Assembly (NCBI GenBank): GCA_021770785.1
Contig: JAETQH010000048.1
Span: forward strand, 1-34,703
DNA: 34,703 nt
Origin: Lachnospiraceae bacterium
Lineage (GTDB): Bacteria; Bacillota; Clostridia; Lachnospirales; Lachnospiraceae
Direction of reading: 5' to 3'
Under the pieces are notes generated by a model, which saw only the letters and a list, made by a program, of their open reading frames with translations, was not told the DNA's origin and did not search any database. The position numbers and the translations under genes were made by a program. Positions 8,186 to 16,350 of the stretch are shown piece after piece (positions within the stretch are counted from its first letter, which is position 1; the number at the start of each line of letters is the position of its first letter).

Positions 8186-8205
8186 GAAAGAAAGCACTTT
8201 CTTTC
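8186..8205. promoter_or_regulatory. Perfect palindrome at the plsC transcription start (putative operator)
   Basis: Two 9-bp arms, GAAAGAAAG and CTTTCTTTC, with a CA centre. Placed against the minus-strand promoter, the palindrome begins at about +1, a classic repressor position. It could instead be a short mRNA hairpin. It does not resemble the FapR or FabT consensus that I know. Confidence 0.5.
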
Positions 8206-8211
8206 TTCCAT

Positions 8212-8240
8212 ATTATATAAGGAAAATACCAGAAAAACAA
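8212..8240 (-). promoter_or_regulatory. Promoter of plsC
   Basis: Read on the minus strand: TTGTTT (8235-8240), a 17-bp spacer and a perfect TATAAT (8212-8217). The leader of about 100 nt contains a small GTCAG/CTGAC hairpin. Confidence 0.7.
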
Positions 8241-8350
8241 CCGGAAAACGTGAAAAGGGAAGGCGAAATTAAAAATTTTTTCCAGAAAAAGAGGCATAGT
8301 TCTGCTGGCTTTTGCATATAATAAGATAGAAGCCAAAACTGGGGGTAACT

Positions 8351-8761
8351 ATGAATAAAAAAATGCTGTCATTTATCCTGACGGTGGTATTAGGCTGTAT
8401 TCTTTGCGGGTGCAGCATTGAGGAAACAAACGGGACAAAAATCAGTGACTTGGAATATACGATTGTGGAAGAGACGAAACTGCCGGAGGAATTGAAAACG
8501 CAGATTGAGGCGAAAAAAGCAGCGGACTTTAAAATGACCTACGAGTCGGAGAACGAGTTATACATAGTGCACGGGTATGGGGAACAGGCGACGGGGGGCT
8601 ATAGCATTTCCGTGAAGGAGCTGTATCTGACCTCCAATGCCGTTGTTTTTGACACGGAGCTTATAGGACCCAGAAAAGGGGAGAATGCAAGCCAGAGTCC
8701 CAGTTATCCCTATATTGTGGTAAAAACGGAACTGCGGGAGGAAAATGTTATTTTCCAGTAA
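8351..8761 (+). CDS. PrcB_C-domain lipoprotein
   Basis: This 136-residue protein starts with a lipoprotein signal peptide (MNKKMLSFILTVVLGCILC, lipobox CGC near residue 21), so it should be anchored outside the membrane. The second half (GYGEQATGGYSISVKELYLT, then a Pro/Ser/Tyr-containing YPYIVVKT) matches the PrcB_C fold, named after a regulatory partner of a Treponema protease complex. No protease gene lies nearby. GGGGG just before the ATG provides the ribosome-binding site, and a TATAAT at 8317-8322 with a poor -35 is the likely promoter. The biological role is unknown. Confidence 0.8.
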   Translation: MNKKMLSFILTVVLGCILCGCSIEETNGTKISDLEYTIVEETKLPEELKTQIEAKKAADFKMTYESENELYIVHGYGEQATGGYSISVKELYLTSNAVVFDTELIGPRKGENASQSPSYPYIVVKTELREENVIFQ

Positions 8762-8793
8762 ATGATAAAATGATAGGTTGTAGTAAATTTTGT

Positions 8794-8822
8794 TTGACAA
8801 AAGTTTAACACAGTGATATACT
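8794..8822 (+). promoter_or_regulatory. Near-consensus promoter of veg
   Basis: A perfect TTGACA (8794-8799), a 17-bp spacer and TATACT (8817-8822). This is one of the two best sigma-A promoters in the window and fits the high expression of veg in other Firmicutes. Confidence 0.85.
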
Positions 8823-8883
8823 AAAGCGAAAAAGAAAAATTCGGTGATAATAACGAGACTAGCCGGATGAGGAGGTAGACCAA

Positions 8884-9126
8884 ATGCAGCAGGCAGACAT
8901 CAAGAGAGTTCGGGCTTCTGTGCACCAGCAGTGTGGCAGGAAGGTATTAATTCAGCTTGACAGAGGACGCAATAAGGTTGATATTCAAGAGGGTGTTATC
9001 CAGAATGCTTATCCCAGCGTATTTACCATTTTGGTTAAGGATGAGCGTGAAGAAAATCCGCCTCAGTTATTATCATTCAGCTATTCTGATATTATTACGA
9101 GAGATATTCGTATGAAGTTGTGTTAA
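8884..9126 (+). CDS. veg: Veg protein
   Basis: This 80-residue protein matches the Veg family, with the conserved RGRNKVDIQEGVIQNAYPSVF and FSYSDIITRDI segments. In Bacillus subtilis, Veg is abundant and stimulates biofilm matrix gene expression; it has an SH3-like small beta fold. The start has an AGGAGG-type site about 8 nt upstream. The gene has a very strong promoter and ends just before a strong terminator. Confidence 0.92.
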   Translation: MQQADIKRVRASVHQQCGRKVLIQLDRGRNKVDIQEGVIQNAYPSVFTILVKDEREENPPQLLSFSYSDIITRDIRMKLC

Positions 9127-9150
9127 TCGAAGAACATATAGGCATAAAAT

Positions 9151-9204
9151 CCCCCATGTCCGAATAAAATGGTTACAAACATTCGGAATATGGGGGACTT
9201 TTTT
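9151..9204 (+). terminator. Terminator of veg overlapping the next gene's ribosome-binding site
   Basis: A 15-bp stem pairs 9151-9165 (CCCCCATGTCCGAAT) with 9181-9196 (ATTCGGAATATGGGGG), with one bulged A and a 15-nt loop. Six T residues follow at 9199-9204. The GGGGGA that would serve as the ribosome-binding site of the next gene (9192-9197) is in the 3' arm, and its GTG start is the base right after the T-run. Confidence 0.8.
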
Positions 9205-10764
9205 GTGGAACTTCAAAAGGTAAAATTACATAGAAATCAGGAAAAAGGGATGGCGGTGAGCCAGATTACCTTAGATGATGATTACAATGTGCCGGATTAC
9301 CGCCCGGATATTGTAAAAGTACTAAAGGAGAAAGGGGAACTTCGCTTTGACGAGGTAAAGGCGGCAAACGGGGCGGTCTGGCTCAAGGGCAGCCTGGTAT
9401 TTAAAGTGCTCTACCGCAGCGATCAGGAAAACGGGAAAATCAGCTGTCTGCGGGGGGAAATCCCTTTTCAGGAAAAACTGAATATGGATGGGCTCACGGA
9501 ATACGAGACAGTGAAAGCACAGGGAGAGATAGAGGATATTACCATCGGCGTCATTAATTCCAGAAAACTAAGCGTTCGTGCGGTGGTGGTATTAAAGGCG
9601 GAAGCAAAAGAAGAAATAGACGAGGAGCTGACCTGCGGTGTGGAGGACGGGGAGGCATACGAACAGAAGGTGGAGCGGATAGAGGCATTACGGCTGCTGT
9701 TGTCTAAAAAAGATATCTGCCGCCAGAAAAGTGAGATGGTGCTGCCCTCTAGCAAACCCAATGTCCGGGAAATTCTCTGGAAAAGCATGGAGCTGCGCAA
9801 TGTGGAAGGACGCATGAAGGAGGGAAGGGCGGCTGTCACTGGGGAAATTCTGGTATCGGTGCTTTATAGTGATGAAGAGGAAGGGGAACGGCTGCAATGG
9901 TATGAGACTACCGTGCCCTTAGACTGCGGCGTGGACTGTGAGGCGGCGGGAGAGGAATGCATCTGCCGGATAACTACTAATCCCGTTTCCATGGAACTGG
10001 AGGTAAAGCCGGATTATGACGGGGAAGAGCGGATTCTGGTGTTGGAGTTAGCGCTTGAGATGGATCTTGCGGTGTGGTCGGAGGAAAACATAGAACTGCT
10101 GTCAGACCTGTATTCCCTGAAAAAAAACGTGATTCCGGTGCGCAAACAACGCAGGGTGGAAAAACTTCTGATAAAAAATAATGCGAAAACCAGAATTGCT
10201 GAGCAGATGGAGCTTTCCGAGGGGCAGGAGAAGGTACTGCAGGTCTGCGCCTGCGAGGGTACGGTGCTGCTGGAAAAAAAGGAACTGGTGCCGGAGGGCG
10301 TGCAGGTGGAAGGCATTGTTACGGTGGAGCTGCTCTATATCACCACAGATGATAATATGCCCATTGGAACCATGAAAGAAATCTATCCCTTTTCCCAGCT
10401 TGTGGAGGTGCCGGGGGGAGAAGCTCCTGTGCGGATAGAGCTAGCTTCCGGACTAGAACAGCTCTCCGCCGTAATGCTAGACCAGGAGCATATCGAAATC
10501 AAAGCGGTGGTTCACTTGGATTTGATGGCATTTGAAGAAGTGGAAATTGAGAACATCGAAGAGGTGACAGAGGAGCCTTTAGATATGGAAAAATTGCAGA
10601 ACAGCCCCGGTCTGGTGGGCTATATTGCCAAGACGGGAGACAGCCTGTGGGCGATTGCCAGGGAAAATCACACCACCATCCGCGATATCATGGAAACCAA
10701 CGGGCTGAAAGAGGAAAAACTTGCCCCCGGGGATAAGATTTTGATCGTGAAACGAATTTCTTAA
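9205..10764 (+). CDS. sipL: SPOCS (DUF3794) and LysM protein, SipL-like spore coat morphogenesis factor
   Basis: This protein of about 519 residues has repeated SPOCS/DUF3794 domains and a C-terminal LysM domain (GYIAKTGDSLWAIARENHTT, then LAPGDKILIV). The N terminus VELQKVKLHRNQEKG followed by SQITLDDDYNVPDYRPD is the usual opening of the family. In Clostridioides difficile, SipL binds SpoIVA and anchors the coat to the forespore. I choose GTG 9205 because it matches the family N terminus and follows GGGGGA by 7 nt; an earlier ATG at 9169 lies in the terminator loop. Full-length transcripts from upstream must pass the veg terminator. The symbol is given by domain layout, not by a search. Confidence 0.8.
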   Translation: MELQKVKLHRNQEKGMAVSQITLDDDYNVPDYRPDIVKVLKEKGELRFDEVKAANGAVWLKGSLVFKVLYRSDQENGKISCLRGEIPFQEKLNMDGLTEYETVKAQGEIEDITIGVINSRKLSVRAVVVLKAEAKEEIDEELTCGVEDGEAYEQKVERIEALRLLLSKKDICRQKSEMVLPSSKPNVREILWKSMELRNVEGRMKEGRAAVTGEILVSVLYSDEEEGERLQWYETTVPLDCGVDCEAAGEECICRITTNPVSMELEVKPDYDGEERILVLELALEMDLAVWSEENIELLSDLYSLKKNVIPVRKQRRVEKLLIKNNAKTRIAEQMELSEGQEKVLQVCACEGTVLLEKKELVPEGVQVEGIVTVELLYITTDDNMPIGTMKEIYPFSQLVEVPGGEAPVRIELASGLEQLSAVMLDQEHIEIKAVVHLDLMAFEEVEIENIEEVTEEPLDMEKLQNSPGLVGYIAKTGDSLWAIARENHTTIRDIMETNGLKEEKLAPGDKILIVKRIS

Positions 10765-10809
10765 GGATTTGAGAAAATATGGAAACCTTCGCACATTTGG
10801 GTTAGAGTA

Positions 10810-10818
10810 TGATATAAT
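10810..10818 (+). promoter_or_regulatory. Extended -10 promoter of the NlpC/P60 gene
   Basis: TGATATAAT at 10810-10818 is a TGn-extended perfect -10. The -35 region (TTCGCA at 10788-10793, spacing 19) is poor, as allowed for extended -10 promoters. It leaves a leader of about 105 nt. Confidence 0.65.
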
Positions 10819-10829
10819 GAACCCAAAAG

Positions 10830-10867
10830 CGCTCCTATGCAAGTTTCCGTGAAACTTAAGATGCGCA
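10830..10867 (+). other. Leader stem-loop with conserved tail, copy 1
   Basis: CAAGTTT (10840-10846) pairs with AAACTT (10852-10857) over a CCGTG loop, and the stem is followed by AAGATGCGCA. An outer GCGC/GCGC pair can extend it. The same stem and the tail AGATGCRCA occur at 17603-17639 upstream of the vWA-like gene. Confidence 0.5.
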
Positions 10868-10930
10868 GAAATTAGGATATCATATCTATGGAGTAAATCA
10901 CAAGGCAAAATATAAGTTAAGGACGATAAA

Positions 10931-12274
10931 ATGCAAAACAGGATACATAAAAAAAGATTTTATAAAGGAAGAATTACAGCACTGTGCTTAGCGGGATTGA
11001 TGGCAGCGGGGCTTTTTATGAATGCAGAAGCCTCCACCATCAAGGATGCCCAGAAGAAAAAAGCGGAGGCACAGGAAAACTTAGACGAAGTAAACAAACA
11101 GATTCAGGACATTCAGAGCACCCAGAACCGTCTGCAGGGGGAAATGCAGGAGTATGATAATCAGCTGATGTCGCTGCTTACTGATATGGAACTTCTGCAG
11201 GCGGACATCGCCAGCCAGAAGGAAGCCATAGAGCAGGCGAAAACGGATTTGAAGATTGCCCAGATGGAGGAAGAACAGCAGTATGAGGCGATGAAACGGC
11301 GGATTCAGTATATGTATGAAAACGGAGACCGCTCTTTTCTCACGGTATTAGTGGAATCGGAAAGTATCACAGAGTTGTTAAACCGGGTGGAGTATGTCTC
11401 GGAGGTCTATGATTATGACAGGAATCTTCTGACTGCCTATCAGGAGACGGTGAAGCAGGTGGAGGAGCTGACGGCGCAGTTAGAGCAGGAAATGCGGGAT
11501 ATGGAGGAACTGGAGTTAAGCTACGAGGAACAGGAGAAAACGCTGAATCAGGTGATTACGGAAAAGAGCGCCCAGATAGCGGATTTTGACAAGAAACTTT
11601 CCAATGCAAAGTCCCTGGCAAATCAATATGCATCCACCATCCGTCAGCAGAATGATGTCATTGCCAAGGAGCAGGAGCGCCAGGCGAAACAAAAGGCGGA
11701 GGAAGAGGCAAAGAAGAAAAAGAAAAAAAATAAGAATAGCAATAATAGTACGACAACGGCTTCCACCGGAAACAGCAGCTCTTCCGGAAATAACAGTTCC
11801 GGCGGAAACAACGGCTCTTCCGGAAATGGCAGTTCCACCGGAAACGGCAGCTCTTCCGGCGGGACAGGCAGCGGCGGTTCGGACGGCACCACGGGGCTTA
11901 CGGGAGGTTTGAACCCGTCCTTTAACACCGGGGTCAGTGGAAGTGACGTGGTGGCATACGCAGGAAATTTTGTGGGAAATCCCTATGTATACGGGGGAAA
12001 CAGCCTGACCACGGGAACGGACTGCTCCGGCTTTGTATCGCTGGTTTACCAGCATTTTGGAATCAGCCTGCCCCGAAGCTCTTACGCATTGCAATCCAGC
12101 GGACAGGCAGTCAGCTATGAAAACGCCCAGCCGGGGGATATCATCTGCTATCCGGGACATGTGGCGATTTATATCGGCGGGGGAAGAATTGTCCATGCCT
12201 CCACCCCCAGCAGTGGTATCTGTTACGGCAGCGCCACTTACCGGACCATCACGGCGGTACGCCGGGTGCTGTAG
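10931..12274 (+). CDS. Secreted coiled-coil NlpC/P60 peptidoglycan hydrolase
   Basis: This 447-residue exported protein has a signal peptide (residues 1-35, cleavage near NAEAST), a long coiled-coil (about 36-250, PcsB/CwlO-like, rich in Glu, Gln and Lys), a low-complexity Ser/Gly/Asn/Thr linker (about 262-325), and a C-terminal NlpC/P60 endopeptidase domain. Catalytic residues are visible: the Cys in TDCSGFVSLVYQHF, the His in GHVAIYIGGG and the polar third site near IVHAS. Such enzymes cut the stem peptide during growth and daughter-cell separation, and their coiled-coil often mediates control by FtsEX-like partners. The ATG at 10931 follows AAGGA at 10918-10922. Its long leader carries a stem-loop motif shared with another gene in this window. 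Confidence 0.92.
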   Translation: MQNRIHKKRFYKGRITALCLAGLMAAGLFMNAEASTIKDAQKKKAEAQENLDEVNKQIQDIQSTQNRLQGEMQEYDNQLMSLLTDMELLQADIASQKEAIEQAKTDLKIAQMEEEQQYEAMKRRIQYMYENGDRSFLTVLVESESITELLNRVEYVSEVYDYDRNLLTAYQETVKQVEELTAQLEQEMRDMEELELSYEEQEKTLNQVITEKSAQIADFDKKLSNAKSLANQYASTIRQQNDVIAKEQERQAKQKAEEEAKKKKKKNKNSNNSTTTASTGNSSSSGNNSSGGNNGSSGNGSSTGNGSSSGGTGSGGSDGTTGLTGGLNPSFNTGVSGSDVVAYAGNFVGNPYVYGGNSLTTGTDCSGFVSLVYQHFGISLPRSSYALQSSGQAVSYENAQPGDIICYPGHVAIYIGGGRIVHASTPSSGICYGSATYRTITAVRRVL

Positions 12275-12327
12275 AGGTGATTGCCAGGTACGCTTTTTAT
12301 AAATGAAGAATTTTACCAATAAATTTT

Positions 12328-12356
12328 TTGTATTTTGTATAAGATAGTGGTATGAT
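12328..12356 (+). promoter_or_regulatory. Promoter of the yqeY operon
   Basis: TTGTAT (12328-12333), a 17-bp spacer and TATGAT (12351-12356). Confidence 0.7.
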
Positions 12357-12398
12357 AGCAAAAGAGAGATTTTTAGAGCGCTTAGGAGGGAATGCAGT

Positions 12399-12839
12399 AT
12401 GCAGTTTGAACAGTTACAAAAAGATATGATTGCAGCAATGAAAGCAAGAGATAAAGTAAGAAAAGATGCGATTTCCGTATTGGTGTCCGCAGCAAAAAAG
12501 GCTGCCATTGATGAAGGATGCCGTGACGATATCAAAGAAGAGCTGGTGAATCGTGTGATTTTAAAGGAGGTAAAATCTGTAAAAGAGCAGATTGACAGCT
12601 GTCCGGCGGAGAGAACCGATTTATTGGAGGAATATCAGGCGAGATACGATATTTTCATGGAGTATGCGCCTCAGATGATGAGTGCGGAAGAAGTGGAGCA
12701 GTTTATCACCGAAAAATTTGCCGAGGTGGTTGCCGGCAAAAATAAAGGCGTGATTATGAAAAATGTTATGCCGGAATTAAAGGGTAAGGCTGATGGCAGC
12801 GTTATCAATCAGGTGGTAGCGAAATTATGTCAATCCTAA
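12399..12839 (+). CDS. yqeY: GatB/YqeY family protein
   Basis: This 146-residue soluble helical protein matches YqeY: MQFEQLQKDMIAAMKARDK and KKAAIDEG in the N-terminal helical part, and a C-terminal domain related to the tail of the GatB amidotransferase subunit (GVIMKNVMPELKGKADGSVI). The C-terminal domain is thought to bind tRNA; the cellular role is not settled. AGGAGG lies upstream of the ATG. The end of the gene overlaps the next start by 13 bp, which suggests translational coupling. Confidence 0.92.
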   Translation: MQFEQLQKDMIAAMKARDKVRKDAISVLVSAAKKAAIDEGCRDDIKEELVNRVILKEVKSVKEQIDSCPAERTDLLEEYQARYDIFMEYAPQMMSAEEVEQFITEKFAEVVAGKNKGVIMKNVMPELKGKADGSVINQVVAKLCQS

Positions 12840-13519
12840 GCCAGTGGAAAGCTTTTAAGAATCAGGAGTTTCGTTTTTCTACGGTTTTAGTGTTCCTTGT
12901 GATTATTTTGGCGTTTATCGCCCTTCGGACCGGAAATCAGAAACAGTATTTGAATTTTGCGGAAGCATTAGACGAGACAGCGGCGCTGGTGGACGGGGAG
13001 GAGCTGACACTGCGGGATCTGGCGTTTTATATCGCCTTTGAGGAACAGCAGGTGGAAAAAGACGCTTATGTTTATAATCCGGAGGATACTAGCGAATACT
13101 GGAATCTCTATTCCAATGGCACTTATATCCGAAAGGCGGCAAAGCAGGCGGCTTTGGATATGGCGGTACATGATAAGATTTTTTATGAGATGGCATGCGG
13201 CGAGGGAATAGAATTAGACGAGCAGGAGGAAAAACGTCTTGCCAACTACCAGTACGATTTTTGGAGTGACTTAGAGGAAGAACAGATTGCATGGTTAGGA
13301 GTTAGTCAGGAAGTGTTAAATGAAAGTTTAAGAAAACTGGCGATAGCGGAAAAATATCAGTCCATTTACGCCCAGATACAGAATGACAGTGCAGAGGAAT
13401 ATTCCTTTGAGGAAGAAAAATACCAAAAGCTGTTAGAGGCACATGAGGTCACAGTGATAGTAGAGATCTGGGACTATGTTCGGTTTGGATTTATCACGGT
13501 ACATCACAAGGATAATTAA
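12827..13519 (+). CDS. Membrane-anchored SurA_N-like protein
   Basis: This 230-residue protein has a single N-terminal membrane segment (FSTVLVFLVIILAFIALRTG, residues about 18-37) with the rest outside the membrane. The external part opens with ALVDGEELTLRDLAFYIAFEE, which looks like the SurA/PrsA N-terminal chaperone domain, and continues as Glu/Gln-rich helices. No parvulin peptidyl-prolyl isomerase domain is present. I infer an extracytoplasmic folding factor lacking the isomerase domain. The ATG lies inside the end of yqeY, 13 bp before its stop. Confidence 0.65.
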   Translation: MSILSQWKAFKNQEFRFSTVLVFLVIILAFIALRTGNQKQYLNFAEALDETAALVDGEELTLRDLAFYIAFEEQQVEKDAYVYNPEDTSEYWNLYSNGTYIRKAAKQAALDMAVHDKIFYEMACGEGIELDEQEEKRLANYQYDFWSDLEEEQIAWLGVSQEVLNESLRKLAIAEKYQSIYAQIQNDSAEEYSFEEEKYQKLLEAHEVTVIVEIWDYVRFGFITVHHKDN

Positions 13520-13555
13520 AAATTATATTTATATGAAATAAGAAGGCAGAATGTT

Positions 13556-14431
13556 ATGTCAATAAAAATAGGAAGAAATGACCCGTGCTGGTGCAAGAGC
13601 GGGAAAAAGTATAAAGCCTGTCATCAGGCGTTTGATGAGAAGATTGCGCTGGCAGCAGCCCAGGGGCATGTTGTTCCAAATCACAGTATTATCAAAAATG
13701 CGGAGCAGATTGCAGGTATCAAGGAAAGCTGTAAGATTAACATTGCAGTGTTAGATTATATTGAAGAACATATCCATGAGGGTATGAACACGGCGGAGAT
13801 TGATAAAATCGTTTATGATTTGACCACAAAGATGGGCGGTATCCCGGCACCGCTTCATTACCAGGGATATCCTTTCAGTGTCTGCACTTCAATCAATGAA
13901 CAGGTTTGCCACGGTTTCCCGTCAGAGGATGTGGTGTTAAAGTCCGGTGATATTGTCAATGTGGATGTGTCCACCATTTTAAATGGATACTTTTCCGATT
14001 CCTCGCGGATGTTTTGTATCGGGGAGATAAGCCCGGAGAAGAAAAGGCTGGTGGATGTCACGAAAGAATGTGTGGAGCTTGGCTTAAAGGAAGTGAAACC
14101 CTGGGGCTTTTTAGGGGATATGGGTCAGGCAGTTCATGACCATGCCTTTGCCAACGGCTATACGGTGGTCCGGGAAATCGGCGGGCACGGTGTGGGATTA
14201 GAGTTCCATGAGGACCCGTGGGTCGGCTACAACAGCAGACGCGGGGAGGAAATGCTTTTAGTTCCCGGTATGATATTTACCATTGAACCGATGGTTAACA
14301 TGGGAAAAGTGGATATCTATATTGATGATGAGAACGATTGGGAAGTGTATACGGCGGATGGAAAGCCCTCTGCCCAATGGGAGATTATGGTACTGGTGAC
14401 GGAGGACGGGCACGAGGTGCTGTGCTGGTAG
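13556..14431 (+). CDS. map: Type I methionine aminopeptidase with SEC-C zinc tail at the N terminus
   Basis: This 291-residue enzyme removes initiator methionine from new proteins. It begins with a SEC-C zinc motif (GRNDPCWCKSGKKYKACH, residues 5-22), also found in SecA and in one clostridial class of MetAP. The catalytic pita-bread domain follows, with all five metal ligands visible: the two Asp of VNVDVSTILNGYFSDSSRMF, the His of GGHGVGLEFHEDP, the Glu of FTIEPMVN and the Glu of QWEIMVLVTEDG. The gene is downstream of yqeY and the SurA_N-like gene with a gap of 36 nt and may share their transcript. Two terminators follow. Confidence 0.93.
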   Translation: MSIKIGRNDPCWCKSGKKYKACHQAFDEKIALAAAQGHVVPNHSIIKNAEQIAGIKESCKINIAVLDYIEEHIHEGMNTAEIDKIVYDLTTKMGGIPAPLHYQGYPFSVCTSINEQVCHGFPSEDVVLKSGDIVNVDVSTILNGYFSDSSRMFCIGEISPEKKRLVDVTKECVELGLKEVKPWGFLGDMGQAVHDHAFANGYTVVREIGGHGVGLEFHEDPWVGYNSRRGEEMLLVPGMIFTIEPMVNMGKVDIYIDDENDWEVYTADGKPSAQWEIMVLVTEDGHEVLCW

Positions 14432-14513
14432 TGAATAAAAAAATTCACATTTTCTTCAAAGAGTATTCAAAAATTAGACAATTTGTTTTCACATATGGGG
14501 GGTATATTATAAA

Positions 14514-14540
14514 CATCACAACAGTGATGAAACTTTTTTT
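14514..14540 (+). terminator. Terminator after map
   Basis: CATCAC (14514-14519) and GTGATG (14524-14529) form a perfect 6-bp stem with loop AACA; seven T residues follow at 14534-14540. Confidence 0.7.
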
Positions 14541-14560
14541 CATAAATTCTCCCCCTTTTT

Positions 14561-14590
14561 AAATCCACCATTCCCCAATGGTGGATTTTT
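14561..14590. terminator. Second, stronger terminator
   Basis: AAATCCACCATT pairs perfectly with AATGGTGGATTT over a CCCC loop (stem 12 bp), with Ts on the right and As on the left, so it can act on both strands. In the rest of this gap are only a 7-bp GC-rich hairpin (GTGCGCC / GGCGCAC, 14595-14612) and the palindrome ATGGAGTTCCAT (14622-14633). Confidence 0.85.
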
Positions 14591-14728
14591 TATGGTGCGC
14601 CTTGCGGCGCACGTTTGCTCTATGGAGTTCCATTAGAATGTGAGAGGGCTTTTTGGGAAGAAAATAATGATATAAAAATAAATCTATATTAAATAAAAAC
14701 TAGAATAGGCAAGAAGGGAGAGTGTGTG

Positions 14729-15087
14729 ATGGGAAAACAGAAAGAGGCAGGAGAATGGATTTATTTTGGGGCAGAAGGAACTACGGTGCGGAGACTGGCA
14801 GAAGCGCTGGAGGGACAGGAATATGAGATGGAACTCTGGGAGGATGCCGGGGTATGGAGATTGGAATGGAAGAAGGAGTGGCCATTGATTTCGAGGAGAC
14901 ACGGATATATCCTAAAGATGAGGTGACGGCGGCGTTTGCCAGGGACAATGGATGTGAGGCGGTGTTTCTGGTGACCTTTCCGCTGGAGCATTATGAGAGG
15001 GCCCAAAGGGTTATGAAGAAGATTTTGGAAAAAAGCGGTGGGGTGTTTTGTGCGGATAATGAAAGCATGGAGCCGGTACTTCGCTAG
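14729..15087 (+). pseudogene. Small hypothetical gene split by a frameshift
   Basis: Two overlapping frames together look like one protein of about 118 residues. The first (from ATG 14729, with AGGGAG 8 nt upstream) encodes KEAGEWIYFGAEGTTVRRL to ELWEDAGV and then runs out of phase. The second, one frame over, encodes EEGVAIDFEETRIYPKDEV to DNESMEPVLR and stops at 15087. The switch falls at a run of four G (14849-14852); one extra G would restore a single frame. The second part has no convincing ribosome-binding site of its own. I do not recognise the family. It is either a real pseudogene or a homopolymer sequencing error. Confidence 0.6.
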
Positions 15088-15126
15088 TATACCAGCACAT
15101 TTATATTCAGACAAATGGAGAGAGAT

Positions 15127-16290
15127 ATGACAAAGAAATTATATGATTTGGACGCTTATCAGAGAGAGTTTGAGGCGGAGGTGATTTCCTGCGAGGAACG
15201 GAAGAAAAAGGATGGGACAGCATATGAGGTAATCTTAAATCAGACTTTATTTTTCCCGGAGGAAGGCGGGCAGAGCCCGGATAGGGGGACAGTAGAGGGT
15301 GTAAAGGTTCTGGATGTGCAGATTAAAAAGGATGTAATTGTACATACACTGGAGAGAGCCATGGAGACAGGGGCTAAGGTACATGGTGTGATTGACTGGC
15401 AGCACCGTTTTTATAATATGCAGCAGCATTCGGGGGAGCACATCTTTTCGGGATTGGTACATAGTAAATTTGGATTTAATAATGTGGGGTTCCATTTGAG
15501 TGATAATATTGTTACCATGGATTTTGACGGCATGATGACAGCGGAGGACGTAGCTGACATTGAGTACCGGGCAAATGAGGCGATTGCGGAAAATCTTCCG
15601 GTGGAGGTAACCTTTCCGGCGAAGGAGGAACTGGCGGTGTTAAATTACCGCAGCAAAATAGAGATTGAGGGACAGGTGCGGATTGTGACGATTCCCGGTG
15701 TGGATGTCTGTGCCTGCTGTGCACCCCATGTAAGGCATACCGGAGAAATCGGTATGCTGAAGGTGATGAGCCTTTCCAATTATAAAGGCGGCGTCCGCAT
15801 CAGTATTCTTTGCGGGTTCCGGGCGCTGCTTGCGTTCCGCCAGAAGGCGGAGATTATTTCCGCTATCTCTGGAAGTCTTTCGGCTAATCAGGAATTACTT
15901 CCGGAATTAGTAGAGAAAATGAAAAACTCAAATCAAGATTTAAAATATAGACTGGCAGGTGCAAAGCAGAAACTGATGGAGGGAAAATTAGCGGAGATAC
16001 CGAAGGAGCAGGAGCATGTGGTGTTGTTTGAGACGGATATCGAGACGCAGGTCGTGCGGAACGTGGTAAATGAACTGACGGCTGTCCACAGCGGTATCTG
16101 CGGCATTTTTGTGGGAACGGAAGAGGAAGGGTATCAATTTATTATTGGCAGCAGCACCAAGGACTGCCGGGAGATTGCAGCCTTGCTGCGGGAGAAGGCG
16201 GGAGCCAGAGGCGGCGGAAGTGCGGCTATGATACAGGGTTCAGTGAAAGCAGAGGAACAGGAGCTGCTTAGACTGTTGCAGAGTATGTAG
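15127..16290 (+). CDS. alaX: Alanyl-tRNA editing protein, AlaX-L type with DHHA1 domain
   Basis: This protein of about 387 residues resembles the editing half of alanyl-tRNA synthetase and should hydrolyse mischarged Ser-tRNA(Ala) in trans. The N-terminal part has LFFPEEGGQSPDRGTV; the zinc site comprises the HxxxH of QQHSGEHIFSG and the Cys/His cluster CACCAPHVRHTGEIG, which correspond to HxxxH and CxxxH in AlaRS. A coiled-coil linker (about 250-285) leads to a C-terminal DHHA1-like domain ending with GARGGGSAAMIQGSV. ATG 15127 is preferred because GGAG at 15117-15120 lies 6 nt before it; an upstream ATG at 15115 overlaps that site. Confidence 0.9.
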   Translation: MTKKLYDLDAYQREFEAEVISCEERKKKDGTAYEVILNQTLFFPEEGGQSPDRGTVEGVKVLDVQIKKDVIVHTLERAMETGAKVHGVIDWQHRFYNMQQHSGEHIFSGLVHSKFGFNNVGFHLSDNIVTMDFDGMMTAEDVADIEYRANEAIAENLPVEVTFPAKEELAVLNYRSKIEIEGQVRIVTIPGVDVCACCAPHVRHTGEIGMLKVMSLSNYKGGVRISILCGFRALLAFRQKAEIISAISGSLSANQELLPELVEKMKNSNQDLKYRLAGAKQKLMEGKLAEIPKEQEHVVLFETDIETQVVRNVVNELTAVHSGICGIFVGTEEEGYQFIIGSSTKDCREIAALLREKAGARGGGSAAMIQGSVKAEEQELLRLLQSM

Positions 16291-16350
16291 AGAGTATCAA
16301 AGTGTTGCGAGTAAGAAACCAAATATTTTTATGGAGAAGAAGGATGAATT

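Noticed and set aside
11516..12535. Minus-strand open frame of 339 codons
   Set aside because: It is the shadow of the NlpC/P60 gene; the low-complexity Ser/Gly linker keeps the other strand free of stops.
14483..14540. Tiny transcript from a TTGTTT/TATTAT promoter into the hairpin at 14514
   Set aside because: The putative start would fall at the terminator stem itself; the -10 match comes from AT-rich sequence, and the hairpin is better explained as the map terminator.
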